Shown here one piece after another: positions 43,570-54,955 of a stretch of 64,000 nt of DNA. Numbering within the stretch: the stretch's first letter is position 1; each line of letters starts with the position of its first letter. This stretch comes from Planococcus citri (lineage: Eukaryota > Arthropoda > Insecta > Hemiptera > Pseudococcidae): positions 12,834,001 to 12,898,000 of the forward strand of contig NC_088679.1 in the NCBI RefSeq assembly GCF_950023065.1. Direction: 5' to 3'. The notes under the pieces are model-generated. The model saw only the letters and a program-made list of their open reading frames with translations, made no database searches and was not told the origin of the DNA. A program made the translations under genes and the position numbers.

Positions 43570-45450
43570 TTGATTTTTTTTGAAAATTGAAAATTTTTTC
43601 TTCGACTTCCATCCAACTCAACCCATTTCCATCTTTATGAAGTACTTCAAAAAATATCCGTATCTCTCCCCTCCTTCTGGTGGTATGTACCTATTTCGTC
43701 AGCGTATATTTCCATGTGTCTATTAAATATTCATAATTTAATCGTCTATAGTTAACAACTATCGAGTTCCTTCCTCAATAGTTCGTCTGTCTGCCCTACC
43801 GGCCGGTCCAACACGATAGTATGTTTGTACTTTCATGAATGGATGGCTAACTGTACAGTATTAAAACATCGTTTAATATTTAATTACAATAAGCGCTTCT
43901 TTAGGATGGAGCAGGGCACAGTTCTTTTCCTCTATATGCACGTTATGTTCAATACTTTTCAAAAGAAAGAAGAAAGGCGAAGAAAATACGTAGAAGGTCG
44001 GAACCATCAAGGGAGACAGAGGGAGAAAACACGGAATATAAATAGCGAGAAATCGGTAACGCGTTATATTTTGCGCGTTTTCAACGATATAAAAGGTCCT
44101 ATTTACAAGACCGAATGAGTTTTTTTCTTCTCTTGGGTGTTTTTCGACGCAGCCGTTGCTGCTTTCACTGGCTGACTGGCGAGAACGCATGCAACGTCTG
44201 CAAGATTTTGATAAATTATTTATTTATTTAACATGAGCAATTTAACAGCCGTTGAACACGCATCCGTATATAGAGAATTTACTTTTTTTAAACGGTCTAT
44301 ATACGCGGAGAATTTTTGTTTTCAAGAAAAACATAATTTAAATTTTCACAAAGCTTAATGTTGCGTCGTCGTCGTGTTCGAGGTGTGGTGAGTGGGGGCA
44401 GGGAAGAGGGTGAGGTGTTGCACTCTATACTATTCTGGCTCGTCGAGGGAAGGACGAGGGCGAGGGCAAGTTGGGGTTTTGAAAAGTCGAAAAGTGCTGT
44501 ACGCCGTCAAATGGAGCGTTATGAAAATAAAAGGGCGGATACCTCTATTGTATCGAGGGGTGAAAGTTTATTATAAGTTGAACGTTTTGAACAAAATTTT
44601 TCAACTTCGGCGTATTTAAAGTCTCCACCGTAGCCTGATGTTTTTGTATACTACGGCCGCCGCCGAACCGCTTTAGATCATTAATCGAATGAGGCAAATT
44701 ATTCGCTTTATCGCGTCTCCGCCGCTGCATCCTCCTCCGTGTAAAGCTTCTCTATTCATTGAAAATACACAAAACACTTTCGATATACAGGAGGCAGAGG
44801 TGGGTAAGAGTAGCTCTAGTACCATGGTCGCAGTTTTTTATAAATATAAATATTTTCAGCCTACCAGACCCAGGTAATACATTCCCCTTTTCACTGGTAG
44901 TGGTAGTTCTAGTTACCTACAGTTCTCTGTGCCACGTTTTTCTCGCCCGTTTTACATGTTGGAAATTAATTTATAATTTTTTACGCGCCAGTATACGCGG
45001 TGCCGGGCCTGCTAGACGAGCTATGAATCAAATTTACGAGGCGTTTAGCGAAGAAAAAAATTTCTCTGCTGCCAGGGTTCATTTTTATGGTATAAAATTT
45101 CGCGCGCGAGAAAAAAAAATAGCGCAGCTATCAGTAAAATTAATGGTTACCGGGGTTTTCGGCTTCGTAAATTTTACGTTCGTATATACGTATTTTTTTG
45201 AATTACTGCTTCGCTCCGATCTCCATATCCAGTCGCTCTCCTCGCCTCTTCGTGCTCGTCGCATCGCGTTGTTGGCAACAATTAAATTACTAGGCCAAAA
45301 ATTCGCTCGCACATGGGCTCTCATCGTCATCGTTGTGGTTTTGATGAGCTTTAGCATCGGGATGAAAATTAAATCGGTACACGACACGGCAAATTGAACA
45401 GAAAGTATTGATCAATGGGAAATTGAAGATTACTGATTTATGGTAGGTAA
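43570..45450. other. Unique block, includes a 212-codon unassigned frame
   Basis: CpG-containing unique DNA. The longest plus frame (44759-45397, 212 codons) has hydrophobic runs (FSLVVVVLVTYSSLCHVFLA and ALIVIVVVLMSFSIGM) but no recognisable domain, and antisense frames overlap it, so it is not called as a gene. A (GTC)n-like run lies at 44362-44374. Otherwise nothing recognisable. Confidence 0.35.
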
Positions 45451-45455
45451 GTAGA

Positions 45456-45918
45456 GATGTGCAGTCTGAAAAGTGAAAAGTGAAAAGTACTTTTCTTTCA
45501 ATGAAAATTTTAAAATAAAAGTTCCTACTTTTCACTAAAAAAAAAAGCGAGTGACCAATCAATTTACTCATCAGAGATCACTGACCTCATTGATGAAGTC
45601 AAATATCAAGTTTCTCTCTCCACTCCTCCACCTTCGCAATTCAGCACCCATTTTTGATATTGTTCACTACATTTTTTCAAAACTGAAAAACCCAAAAATG
45701 TTAGAGGCTCTAGAAAGGCTCAAAACCACCACTATTCGATTAATTACGTGGGAAAAAATGATTTTGTTTTTTTGTGTGTTTTAGATAGGCAAAAAATACA
45801 TCAATTTGAAGCTCTTGCGGAGAGCTTTAAAATGAGACTCACACGATTTACTTTTCACACTTTTTACAACTTTTTACTTTTCATTTCACCAAAATCACTT
45901 TTCTGAAAAGTGCACATC
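45456..45918. mobile_element. Foldback element with GATGTGCA ends (hAT-like?)
   Basis: GATGTGCAgTCTGAAAAGTG at 45456 mirrors CACTTTTCTGAAAAGTGCA ending at 45918. Subterminal AAAAGTGAAAAGT and ACTTTTCATTTC words lie in opposite orientation at the two sides. The AGAGATGTGCA start resembles hAT-family ends, but no 8-bp target duplication was found. A 77-codon frame inside is unassigned. Confidence 0.5.
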
Positions 45919-45929
45919 ATTTAATTTCA

Positions 45930-46420
45930 GCAAAAAGCAGAACATTTTGGCAACTCTTTTTTCTAATTTTTGCCTGGCAACTTTTTGATTGAAAAAAAAA
46001 ACAATTTATTTGGTAATTTTAAACCAAAAATTGAGAACTTTTGCAATTTCTTGCAATGAATACAAGACTTTGACAATTTCAGCACAAGAAAACTTTTTTT
46101 TTTAGCAATTTCTGGTGAAAAAACGACACATTAGAACTATTATTGGAACGAGTGGGAGTTTTCAGATGCAAAAAACAACACAATTCTTAGCACCTTTTTC
46201 GCAAAAGAAAAGAAAAGAAAATTCTTGACAATTTGGGCTGAAAGCAATACTTCTCGCTACTTTTGACAGAAAGTGAGACTTCCACAATAATTTCAGTAAA
46301 AGGCAGGGCTTGAAAAATGCGATACATTTTAGCGCTAAAGAGCGAGATTTATTGATGATACTCATAACTCATGAGTTGATAAGATGCAAGACTTCAACAA
46401 TTTTTGCAAAAAAACAAGAC
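45930..46420 (-). repeat. Degenerate ~50-bp minisatellite-like repeat, copy 1
   Basis: The phrase GAGACTTTTTGACAATTTC-AGCAAAA recurs about every 50 bp with large variation. The same array type occurs at 49150-49680 and, in the opposite direction, at 62270-62760. Together with 46421-46640 it is one mobile unit, because the neighbouring segment is also shared with 62085-62270. Confidence 0.6.
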
Positions 46421-46650
46421 TTTCTGGGAATTTGGTACTTTTTGACAAAACCGACCAGCGAAAAAATTGCCTGAACAAAGCAAAGGTGAATTCTTTCATT
46501 ATGAGAAATGGAAAAATCTGTTTGAAGTAATCTTTCACAAAATTCTCTGACTTTGAGTAAAAAATGCAGTGAATTTCCAAAATTCTCTGACTTTTCCGGG
46601 TTTTCCAGGCTTGTGGACACCCTGAATCGTGTATAGAGAGGAAAATCCTG
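46421..46650 (-). repeat. Dispersed repeat family D, copy 1
   Basis: The complement of this segment (GCTTGGAAAACCCGGAAAAG, TCAGAGAATTTTGGAAATTC, ACTCAAAGTCAGAGAATTTT) matches 62085-62270 block by block. CTGGAAAACCTGGAAAAGTC near 51580 and 56095 is a shorter relative. The two minus-strand frames of 97 and 118 codons here come from the repeat. Non-coding. Confidence 0.75.
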
Positions 46651-47330
46651 CACAAAATTCACATGCGATTTTATTGAAACCCGTGATCGGATCCTTCTGA
46701 AAATATTTTTCAAGTATCTACACATTACCCTGTTGAAGTCATTTCTGAGAAAATTTACGATGAAAAATTGTCAAGGGTACTTGAAATTAACCTGTGATGT
46801 CATCAATGTCATCATATTTCAAAACTCTCTTCGAAATCTGAAAACCTCTGAAAAATCTCTCGACCAAAATTCATCAAAAATGCTCTGAAAATTATTCAAA
46901 ACCGTACTAAAAATTCAAATCTACTGGAAATTTCAAAAAAATTACTCAAAATAGTACAAAAACCTACGTACGAATGAGATGGATAAAACCGACAGATTTC
47001 TGAACAATTCGTCGAGTGTTTTTCAAAAATCGATTACAACACAGTGAGCATTAAAATCAGCAAATCCTCTTCAAATCACCAGAAAATACTTCCCAAGTTC
47101 AAATTGACATCGTTCTCTATTCAATCGTTTAAATTTTTCAATAGAATCTTTCATCGATACTTTTTTTTCAAATTAGTAAAATGCTAGCTTTTGACTTTTT
47201 TCCAGCCCGAACCGAATCTTCGACTTTAGCGCTCCAGTAAAAACAATTTCGCAACCAGCTCGCGTGTTTAACACAAAATTATCAATTTCGTTGAATTTTA
47301 ACATTGTTTCAAACACTCTTATAAGTTATA
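46651..47330. other. AT-rich sequence, no gene
   Basis: AAATTTCAAAAAA-type phrases with no recognisable gene, RNA or complete repeat. Confidence 0.4.
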
Positions 47331-48650
47331 CCATATAATTATATCGTATAATTATACGTATAGGTACCTGTATAATGCAGGTAGTTGTTTTAATACAGTA
47401 TAAATAGGTTCGTATGGATGCACATTATTATTATTATATGTACATAGTGTGCTCATGCAATACATTAGATACACTCGTACAATTAAATGCTTTTATTGTA
47501 ATACGTACACTACGGATGGATACACGACTGGATTAATATACAACACGTACCAAACGTACGAAATCGAGGTCATCGTCACTCATTTTGGGACAATTTATGT
47601 ACTATACACCATTCCATTTAGTATACACATGCACATAATTGCATAGGGTATGTACTGTATGTGTAGGTATAGCCTTTGTATGTATCTCTATCCAGCAACG
47701 TCAGTAATACAAACAATTTACCTCGGACGGGACAGAATATTCAAATAAATTGTATACGTGTATATTGTGTAGCACACAAAGATATACCTGTACATCGTAT
47801 TCGAGTACACGTAGCGCCATCGAAAATGGTTATAAACGATGACAGCATAAATTTATCGTTACATGTGCAACAAACGTCTAAGTCGCGTACGAATAATACG
47901 TAATGGAAACGTCGAAAATAGCACAAATACTTATCGGTCAAAAAGCAGCAACAGCAGAAAAAAAATGAAAAACTTTTCTCTCTAACTGTATACTATACGA
48001 GGTAGCCAAATCGAATGGAACAGGTCACACAGCAAGTTTATCACATTGTACGAGGAAGAAAAAATAACGAGAAGGAAAAGGTGCAAACTAGAAGATTTTT
48101 ATTCTCTTTGAAATTACACTGTACATCGCACGTAGGTACATATGGTACAATGTACATTGTACAATGCAAAATGTACGGACAGACATTCATTCACATTTCT
48201 TATACAGTACACAGTACACACGCGTGCAAGTTGTGCACCCTCCGTACGTCCTCCTCCTGCGTCGTCGTCGCTTCGAGCATCGAAAACCTAGTACATACAA
48301 GCAATGAGAATAGGTCAAGTGTTGTGATATCGCTATCGCCTGTACAAGCAATTTATTTTGTGTTACGGTGTTGTTGGATTTTTTTTCTCTTCTTTATCAT
48401 ATTTTTTTTGCTGTTTCGCGTCTTCGAAGGACGACGACATCGCGTATATGAAAATGACCCGACGAGACAATTTTTCCAGCGTATATTTTCAAGCTCGATT
48501 CGCCTTTTTTGTTCGCAATAGTGTACAAAAATTCGAAAAATTCATGTGCCATTGCGAAAGAATGAGGATCGAGTGAAAGAAGTTGTCCTACTCGTGTGAA
48601 AATTTTGATGAAACAGTGGTCAAGATTTGAGCAGCATCTCAAACTGGAAT
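47331..48650. other. Unique CpG-containing block, no gene recognised
   Basis: Unique DNA rich in GTAC words, such as GTACATTGTACAATGCAAAA near 48150. A 168-codon plus frame (48015-48521) is overlapped by antisense frames and has no recognised domain; its Phe-rich end is low complexity. Not called as a gene. Confidence 0.35.
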
Positions 48651-48929
48651 TTCATAAGCACCTATGATGAAAATCTGAGTTCCTTCTCCCCTGATTACTC
48701 AAGACTGGTTTTTAAAACACGTTTCCGAAAACTCCCCTGAAAAATTCCCAGCACCCATATCCTCAAATTTATCCTTTTTATCGAGGATTTTTTAATAGGG
48801 CTGAAAAAAAGGGGACGATTTTTCATTATGGCAAAAAAAGGTGAATGCACGTCAAAAGTATGAGGTTTAAACGACAGGAAAAATAATTACCACAGACCAA
48901 AGAAAAGCACGTCAAAAAATTCCTACATA

Positions 48930-49180
48930 GTCGGTGAACCCGGTTAAGGATCTATTGCACCCCCCCCCCCTCCGTCGATCCTCCGGGACAACTTTTTTCA
49001 AGGAACATTTCTAACCCTATGTACTCAAAAAAAATGGCCCTACTTACAAAATGGCGGCCAGTTTGATTGACAGATCAGCCGAAATCGCAGATTTAGCGTT
49101 CCATCATAGGACTTACACAATATTTTTCAAACCGTACAAAGGTAGATCGAAAGACCAGGCAAAAATTCATTAAAAGCAAA
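48930..49180. repeat. Dispersed repeat family E, copy 1
   Basis: ATAGTCGGTGAACCCGGTTA, AGGATCTATTGCACCCCCC, CGTCGATCCTCCGGGACAAC, AAGGAACATTTCTAACCC, AAAATGGCGGCC, AAACCGTACAAAGGTAGATC match the copy at 58237-58440. The 58-kb copy lacks the block between GGCGGCC and AAACCGTAC (about 45 bp). Non-coding. Confidence 0.8.
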
Positions 49181-49680
49181 AATTTTTGCCATTTAAAAAA
49201 AAAGAAAATTTTTGAGAATTTCTAGCAAAATGAAACATTTTTACAATTTTAGCAACAGGAAAAGCTTCTTGACAATTTCCGTAAAAAAATTGGAATTTTG
49301 TACACTTTGTTTTTTTTAAACATTCTGAAATTTTTGGAAAAAAGGTGAAATTTTTCAAAAAAATATTTGCTAGAACGCGAATTTTTGTCGATTTTATTTT
49401 TTTGCAAAAAGCAGAACTTTTAGTTAGATACATAACTAGGGGCCAAAAAATGATAGGTATATTTTTGCAATTCCTGTCAAAAAAAAATCTGATTTCTGAA
49501 CAATTTTCAGAAAAGAATGAGACTTTTTGAGAATGTCTCCAAAACAAGAAAATTTTTAGCAACTTTGCTAAAAAGCAAACATTTTTATCATTTTTGAAAA
49601 AGCGAGAATTTTTGATAAAGAGCAATACTGACAATTTTAGCAAAAGGAACAGCTTCTGACAATTTAAAAAAAAACTTTTT
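49150..49680 (-). repeat. Degenerate ~50-bp minisatellite-like repeat, copy 2
   Basis: AAAAGCnnnAATTTTTGACAAT and ACAATTTTAGCAAnAGGAA blocks repeat with an irregular ~50-bp period, as at 45930-46420. A 157-codon minus frame of Lys/Phe-rich low-complexity sequence is a by-product. No gene. Confidence 0.6.
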
Positions 49681-49684
49681 TGGA

Positions 49685-49915
49685 TGGGAGGGGTGAGGGA
49701 GAACGCTCTTATTTTTCTCTCAAATTATTTCATTTTTTCAGTTTATAAGGAATTTTTTTCATCTCTTTCTTTAAATTTTGGTAAACGTTGTAGGGGAGTC
49801 AAAATTCAAAAAAATTTGCAAAAAGTCTCACCCCACTGAAAAAAAAACTCCCAAAAATTCAACTTTTTAAAAAAAAATTGCTCAGCCCCCCCCCACCCAC
49901 CAAATCTTGATAAGA
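49685..49915. other. No gene recognised
   Basis: AT-rich DNA with G-rich and C-rich runs (about 49688 and 49886). Nothing coding or structural is recognised. Confidence 0.4.
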
Positions 49916-49919
49916 CATT

Positions 49920-51107
49920 TTACTTTATGCTTACATAGGTATAGCTTTTTTTGGTAGATAAAATCTTGTTCTTCTGTGGGTACTTTAATTTTTTTTTCAA
50001 GTTACAACCATGAATCTTGATACATAACTCCAAAATAAACACTTGAAAAATGCCTGACAAATATCTTCCATCATCTATGTAAACATCTTCATAGGTAAGT
50101 TCTCCTAGGATTTGCTCTCTGTCATTTTCATATTTACAATATTGGTTTATCAAGTGCATGATGGTGATTGGCACACCACAAGGGTCACATTGCTCCAGTT
50201 GCTTGTTTTTGAAAAGTAGAGAATGAGTGTAACCTATATGCCCAATTTGTAATCTGGTTAGCATTATGTATGTACTTCTTCTCTCCTACTTTTTCTATAT
50301 GATGTGATTTTTGTATTAGAACAGAGCTTCATTTGATGCACTTGATTTTTTATGGCGTTTATGTCATTATGATCAATGTGTAGATTAACCAGCCGATCTC
50401 TACAACAACAGCCAATGGACGATAAGTAGTATACTTTTGTTCAAGTGGAGAATAGAACATTTTGTAGAAGTTAGGATGATTTGGAGAATTTTCAACTTTC
50501 AGGTACCACTTTAATGCCTGGCACACACAATCCAATATAATTGACAAACTCGATTGGTCAAATCAAATTTGTCAAATATATTAGATCATGTGGACGCTCT
50601 GATAATTCACGTTTTTTTCATATTTTCAACGTTTTGTTGATCAATGATATCAACTCTGAACATAACTCTGAAAATATGTATATATAATTTATATTTTCAG
50701 AGTTGATGTCATCGATCAACAAAACGTTGAAAATATGAAAAAAAAACTTGAATTATCAGAGAGTCCACATGATCCAATTTATTTGACAAATAGGATTTGA
50801 CCAATCTAGTTTGTCAAATATATTGGATCGTCCAGGCATAGCATAAGCTGATCTCTTGCTTGTGATAGAGGGAGTATTCTAGTCTCTTCAAATAGTTTGG
50901 TTATTGGGCTGGTACAAAAAGCTCCTGAGTAGAGTCGAATTGCTTGATTTTGCACTGACCGAGTTTAGTTTTTTCAAACCAGTTTTCGATGCAGTGTTGT
51001 ATATTATTGATCCATAATCAAAGATAGATTGCACATGACTTGAGTAAATATGTAGCATAGATTTCAAATCAGCTCCCCATTTTGTGCCACCAACTTTTTT
51101 GAGTATA
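49920..51107 (-). mobile_element. LINE 3' fragment split by a foldback MITE
   Basis: Reverse-strand reading from about 51107 gives LKKVGGTKWGADLKSMLHIY, SSHVQSIIDYGSIIYNTAS, then the segment ILPLSQARDQLML (about 50840), and after the MITE at 50514-50839 ALKWYLKVENSPNHPNFYKM and QKYTTYRPL (50400-50510), then SYRKSRREEV and TRLQIGHIGYTHSLL with CDPCGVPITIMHLINQYC (50000-50290). The joined blocks match LINE ORF2 after RT, but RNase H is absent, as in 16480-16868. Frameshifted and stop-containing. Confidence 0.85.
50514..50839. mobile_element. 326-bp foldback MITE inside a LINE
   Basis: The element is a long palindrome centred at about 50676: ATGCCTGG...CCAGGCAT at the ends, GACAAACTCGATTGGTCAAA with TTTGACCAATCTAGTTTGTC, and ATTTTCAACGTTTTGTTGAT with ATCAACAAAACGTTGAAAAT. 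The arms are about 90 per cent alike by eye. It cuts a LINE reading frame: coding homology resumes on both sides of it. No certain target duplication. There is no coding capacity. It is younger than the LINE. Confidence 0.85.
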
Positions 51108-51640
51108 TTATTAATACAGTTTTTGTTCTTTCAACAGAATGATTTTCTTTTTAAAAATTTTGGTACCATCAATTGAACTCAGCACGTTAAAAGCTTGATT
51201 TTTTCCACTAAAACCCCCCAAAAAATTTCCCACCAAGTTCAAATAAGGACCATCCTATTGAGCACACAGTTGTGCCTTTTTTTTCCAAGCATTACTGTGT
51301 GCTCAATAGGGTGGCCCTTATTTGAACTTGGTGGGGAAATTTTTTTGGGGTTTCTTAGCGGAAAAAATCAAGCTTTAAACGTCCTGAGCTCAATTGATGG
51401 TATCAAGTTCAAATAAGAGCCACCCTATTGAGCGCACAGTCATGCTTGAAAAAAAAAGGGCACAACTGTAGATCTATTAACGATATTTGGAGCACATGAT
51501 GTTCGAAAAAATTTGACACCCCCCCCCCCTCTTCCCACCTGTTCGCATTTGTAATTCATTTTTCAAGAAAATTGGTCTGGAAAACCTGGAAAAGTCAGGG
51601 AAAATTATTTCTAGAAATGAGTGGACACCTTGCCGGACTA
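51108..51640. repeat. Dispersed repeat family F, copy 1 with inverted duplication
   Basis: The sequence from ATTATTAATACAGTTTTTGT to GGGAAAATTATTTCTAG follows the copy at 55780-56150. Between 51163 and 51402 this copy has an extra inverted duplication: ACCATCAATTGAACTCAGC with GCTCAATTGATGGT, and CACCAAGTTCAAATAAGG with CCTTATTTGAACTTGGTG, mirrored about 51283. Motif GCCACCCTATTGAGC occurs in both copies. Non-coding. Confidence 0.75.
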
Positions 51641-51649
51641 AACGATGAA

Positions 51650-53500
51650 TTTTTCAAAATTTCTATCTTGGATCATTTAGGTCCGTCAGATAACAGACCG
51701 TGTTCACTGCAACCATGGACATTTCAATTAAATTATCCCGCTACCTACGTACGAGTAAGATTACAAACTCCCATATCAAGAGTCACATCGTATCCTACAT
51801 ATTTGGTAATTTTTCATCGTGTTTTTATTTCATTTTCAATTCGTATTTTTTTCGTATTTCATTTTTACGAGATATCAGCTAATGGTACTTGGTACATATA
51901 GCAAAACATACTAGATGTAATCCATCATACATAGTATCCTTCTATCCTACGTCCTACGTATCGTACTTTGAAAAAGGACCAGTTTACGAGACGAGGGCAC
52001 GTATGTGTAGTATAGAGTAGACAAGAAGGCGACTACACAACGGCTGATATATATGCACATATATGAATACGCTATACACGTACATGACGTTTTTATGTTC
52101 CGTATACCGCACATTAAGCTAATTAATTTGTCAACTTCCGAGTCAGTTCGCTCTTATGTCGATGATTTCAACACGTACAATTCGTCGCACCGTGCACCGG
52201 TCGACGGTAATTATTTTAAAATTTTTTCTCTCTGTCTGTCTCTCTCTGTATTTTTTTTTACTGCTTCTCGCGTATATACTAAAACACTATATACTTTACA
52301 CGTATGTAGTATGTTATGTCTTGTTGACGTCATGCTGCAGCGCACCGCGATGGTACTTTATTGCACGTAACGTATCTCGCGCTTCAGCTCGTTATAATGC
52401 ATTTTTAACGTAGCATTTTCACGTAGGTACATATATACGAACGAGTAGGTACACGCCATCCAGCCAAATTCATTCTGCAATTAAGTTTCCTCCTATGGGT
52501 ACGCGGAAATGCGATAAACGGCCGCGCTGACACGTATGTAATGTGCCGTTTGCTGGTTTGTTTGTTGTGCACACGTACGTAGTAAGAGAAACTAAATTAT
52601 CGACTAGATATATCACATAGGCCATCTCGTACACGTATCTATAGTATACCTATATTCAACTACATACATATCACACAGTGAACTTACAAAACGATATTTT
52701 CAAAGCTTATCTAGAATGTGGACAATACAATGACAAGTGTACATACATTACGTCAATTTGGATACACAATAATGGCCTCACAAAAGTAAAATGTCCAACG
52801 AAAAAGCTAACTATACGAGTAAATCAGGCCATACCTACGGCTAAAGGCATCAAATTAACATCGTATGTAATGTACTAACGATTTCTTTTTGTTTATGGGG
52901 ATCAGAACGAAAATTGAGCACACTTTGTACACACGTTATCAAACCATTTGATTAAAAATCCAGCTTCCTAGATTGAAAAATACGTTAAAACTCTCTCAAA
53001 GATATGGAGTATTTACTTGGTTAGAATAGGATGCGAGTAAACATTATGATCAGAGAAGTGGAGAAAGGGAGAACGTTCGTATTAGTACCAGAAGGTGATG
53101 AAATGAACACAATACGAAATCGTTTTATGCTTCTAGAGACGTATACTTAATTACTTATAACTATCAGTTTTATTGCTTCGATCACATGTAAACAACGTTT
53201 ATATCTTTTGTAACAAACATTTGCATTACTTTTGTCACGCATGACAAGCGTTGGCAGTAAAACTATCGAATGAAGGATTTGCAACGTGTAACAAAATATT
53301 CGCACTTCTTCCGAATAATATTATGCATAGTAAACGAGTACCTCAATATTTATGCTGCCTTTTGCGAAATATCGCGTTTACAGAGCTTCAACTTAATTTG
53401 AAAGATCGGAGAAAATCATTCCATTCAGAAAAATCTCTGGAATACTCGTTTCCACAGTTGTAAAGGGTATTTAAACCTCCCCCCCTTTCCGATCTTGGTC
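51650..53500. other. Unique CpG-containing block, no gene recognised
   Basis: About 1.8 kb with little visible repetition and many TACG/CGTA words. Frames up to 109 codons on the plus strand have no recognised domain. Candidate intronic unique DNA. Confidence 0.4.
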
Positions 53501-53977
53501 CTTTCGTATCCCAAATTTAATTGAAAACAAGAAGTTCTGTTTTTATTGATAATTTTTTTTGCATTAAAAATGTATTGTCTATGTTTTGTCACTTTTTGGC
53601 TACTTTTTTGAGAATTTTAGGTAACTGAAGTCACTTTTTTCAAAAAAAAAAAAAAAAAATGTATTGATTAAATTTGAGTATGGTAAGGTTGCCCAAATTG
53701 TACCACTTTTTAGTTTTTTCAACCTGGACCACACTCTAATTATTTTTTGGAAACCATTCATGCACCAAATTGTACCTTGGTCTTTTGGCTACCTACCTGA
53801 GCGCAAAAATGAAAATCACATCTCAAATAGCAAAGGCGTTATTTGAATCTGCGCAAAGGTCTCAAAAAAGTACGATTTAGGGACCTAGTTGCTCAAATCG
53901 TACCACCAGTTTCTCAAATTGTACCCATGAATGAAATTGATAGAAATAAAGCTTTGTGAACTCCCACCACCTCAAAT

Positions 53978-54220
53978 TCAAATTTTAATTTTCTCTATGT
54001 ATCCATATAATGTTTCCCCCCGCCCTTTGACTTTCATTCCTTCATCCAATCCACTTTTTACAATGTCTCTAAAATGTAAAAGAAAGGTGGGGTTGGGTAT
54101 TTCATATTGACAGCAGCACTCATTCAAACCAATTTTATTTTCACTATATTCCTCCAAAGAGCCCTCCATATCATCCACAGACCATATTCCATATTTTTTC
54201 TTCTCAATGTTTGATGACAT
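53978..54220 (-). pseudogene. psq/CENP-B-type HTH segment of a pogo-like transposase
   Basis: An 80-codon frame with KKYGIWSVDDMEGSLEEY near the start and GLNECCCQYEIPNPTFLLHF at residues 31-50. The pattern W-S-x-x-D-M...L-N-x-A/C...Y-x-I-P-x-x-T-(L/F) is that of the psq helix-turn-helix that binds transposon ends in pogo/Tigger and related proteins. It lies inside an element with TA-flanked TIRs, which agrees with the family. The frame ends shortly after (residue 80) with no link to a DDE domain, so it is either a remnant or a short DNA-binding protein. Confidence 0.75.
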
Positions 54221-54570
54221 TACATATCTGTATTGAAATCATGGTACGATTTGAGCAACCATCAACAAGTACATACGATTTGAGCAACTCGCATTTTTAA
54301 CATCAATCTTCGCTCACTCAGGTTGATGTTGATGAAATTTTTTCATAAACATCACTGTAAATGTAGGTAATACCTATTACATACTTTTGCAAGGATTAAA
54401 CGTAACTTAGCTTTTCAAAATTATTTTGTCGCAATTACCTTACATAACAGGTTAAGTATTTTTTTTTAAAACAAAAGATGCAATTTTTCTAAAAAAAATG
54501 TAATAAAAAAAAACCAATGATTCAATGTGCCTGATATTGGTATCATGGACCTTGAAATGCAAGCTAGTAA

Positions 54571-54780
54571 CAGGGTGCCCAGAAATATCGGGTACCCTAA
54601 AGAAAGTTTATCATTAAAAATATAGGTTGGCAACGTGAAATAGATGCATATGATTGGTGGAATGTTATCTCACCAGTCGAACAACCAATCACGTGCTATC
54701 ATTATTATCATTCACTGTGACCAACCAAAGTATTTGGCAGAACATTTTTTTAAGGGTACCCGATATTTCTGGGCACCTTG
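54571..54780. mobile_element. 210-bp MITE with 28-bp TIRs, nested in the pogo-like element
   Basis: CAGGGTGCCCAGAAATATCG at 54571 continues to GGTACCCT at 54598; its complement occupies 54753-54780 with one mismatch. TA-containing flanks are visible on both sides (TAA left, TAT right). The middle has no frame of interest. Its insertion inside 53680-54875 makes it younger. Confidence 0.85.
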
Positions 54781-54955
54781 TATTTTATTGGTAGAAAGTG
54801 CTATTTTCGGATGGTTTCTGCGATGGAGGGGGTGGTACAATTTGGGCGCCGGTATGATTTCGGCAACCTTACCCTAATGTTGACATTAAAAAAATATATT
54901 TCTTTATGAAGTCATCCTTTTTTTGGAATTGTAAATTTTCCAGAGCTTTTCGTTA

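Larger units (their letters stand above)
53680..54875 (-). mobile_element. Pogo-like DNA transposon, internally deleted
   Basis: The ends are GGTAAGGTTGCCcAAAT at 53682 and its complement ATTTcGGCAACCTTACC ending 54873, flanked by TA. Subterminal repeats of TTGCYCAAATYGTACCA occur in direct orientation near 53690, 53889 and 53908, and inverted near 54242, 54272 and 54832. A minus-strand frame (53978-54220) encodes a psq-type helix-turn-helix as found at the N-terminus of pogo/Tigger transposases. The DDE catalytic domain is missing. A second MITE (54571-54780) is nested inside. Confidence 0.8.

Noticed and set aside
44759..45397. 212-codon plus-strand frame with hydrophobic stretches
   Set aside because: No domain recognised, antisense frames of 93-100 codons overlap it, and there is no splice or start context to support it. 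Left unassigned.
48015..48521. 168-codon plus-strand frame
   Set aside because: Low-complexity Phe-rich end, antisense overlap and no recognised domain.
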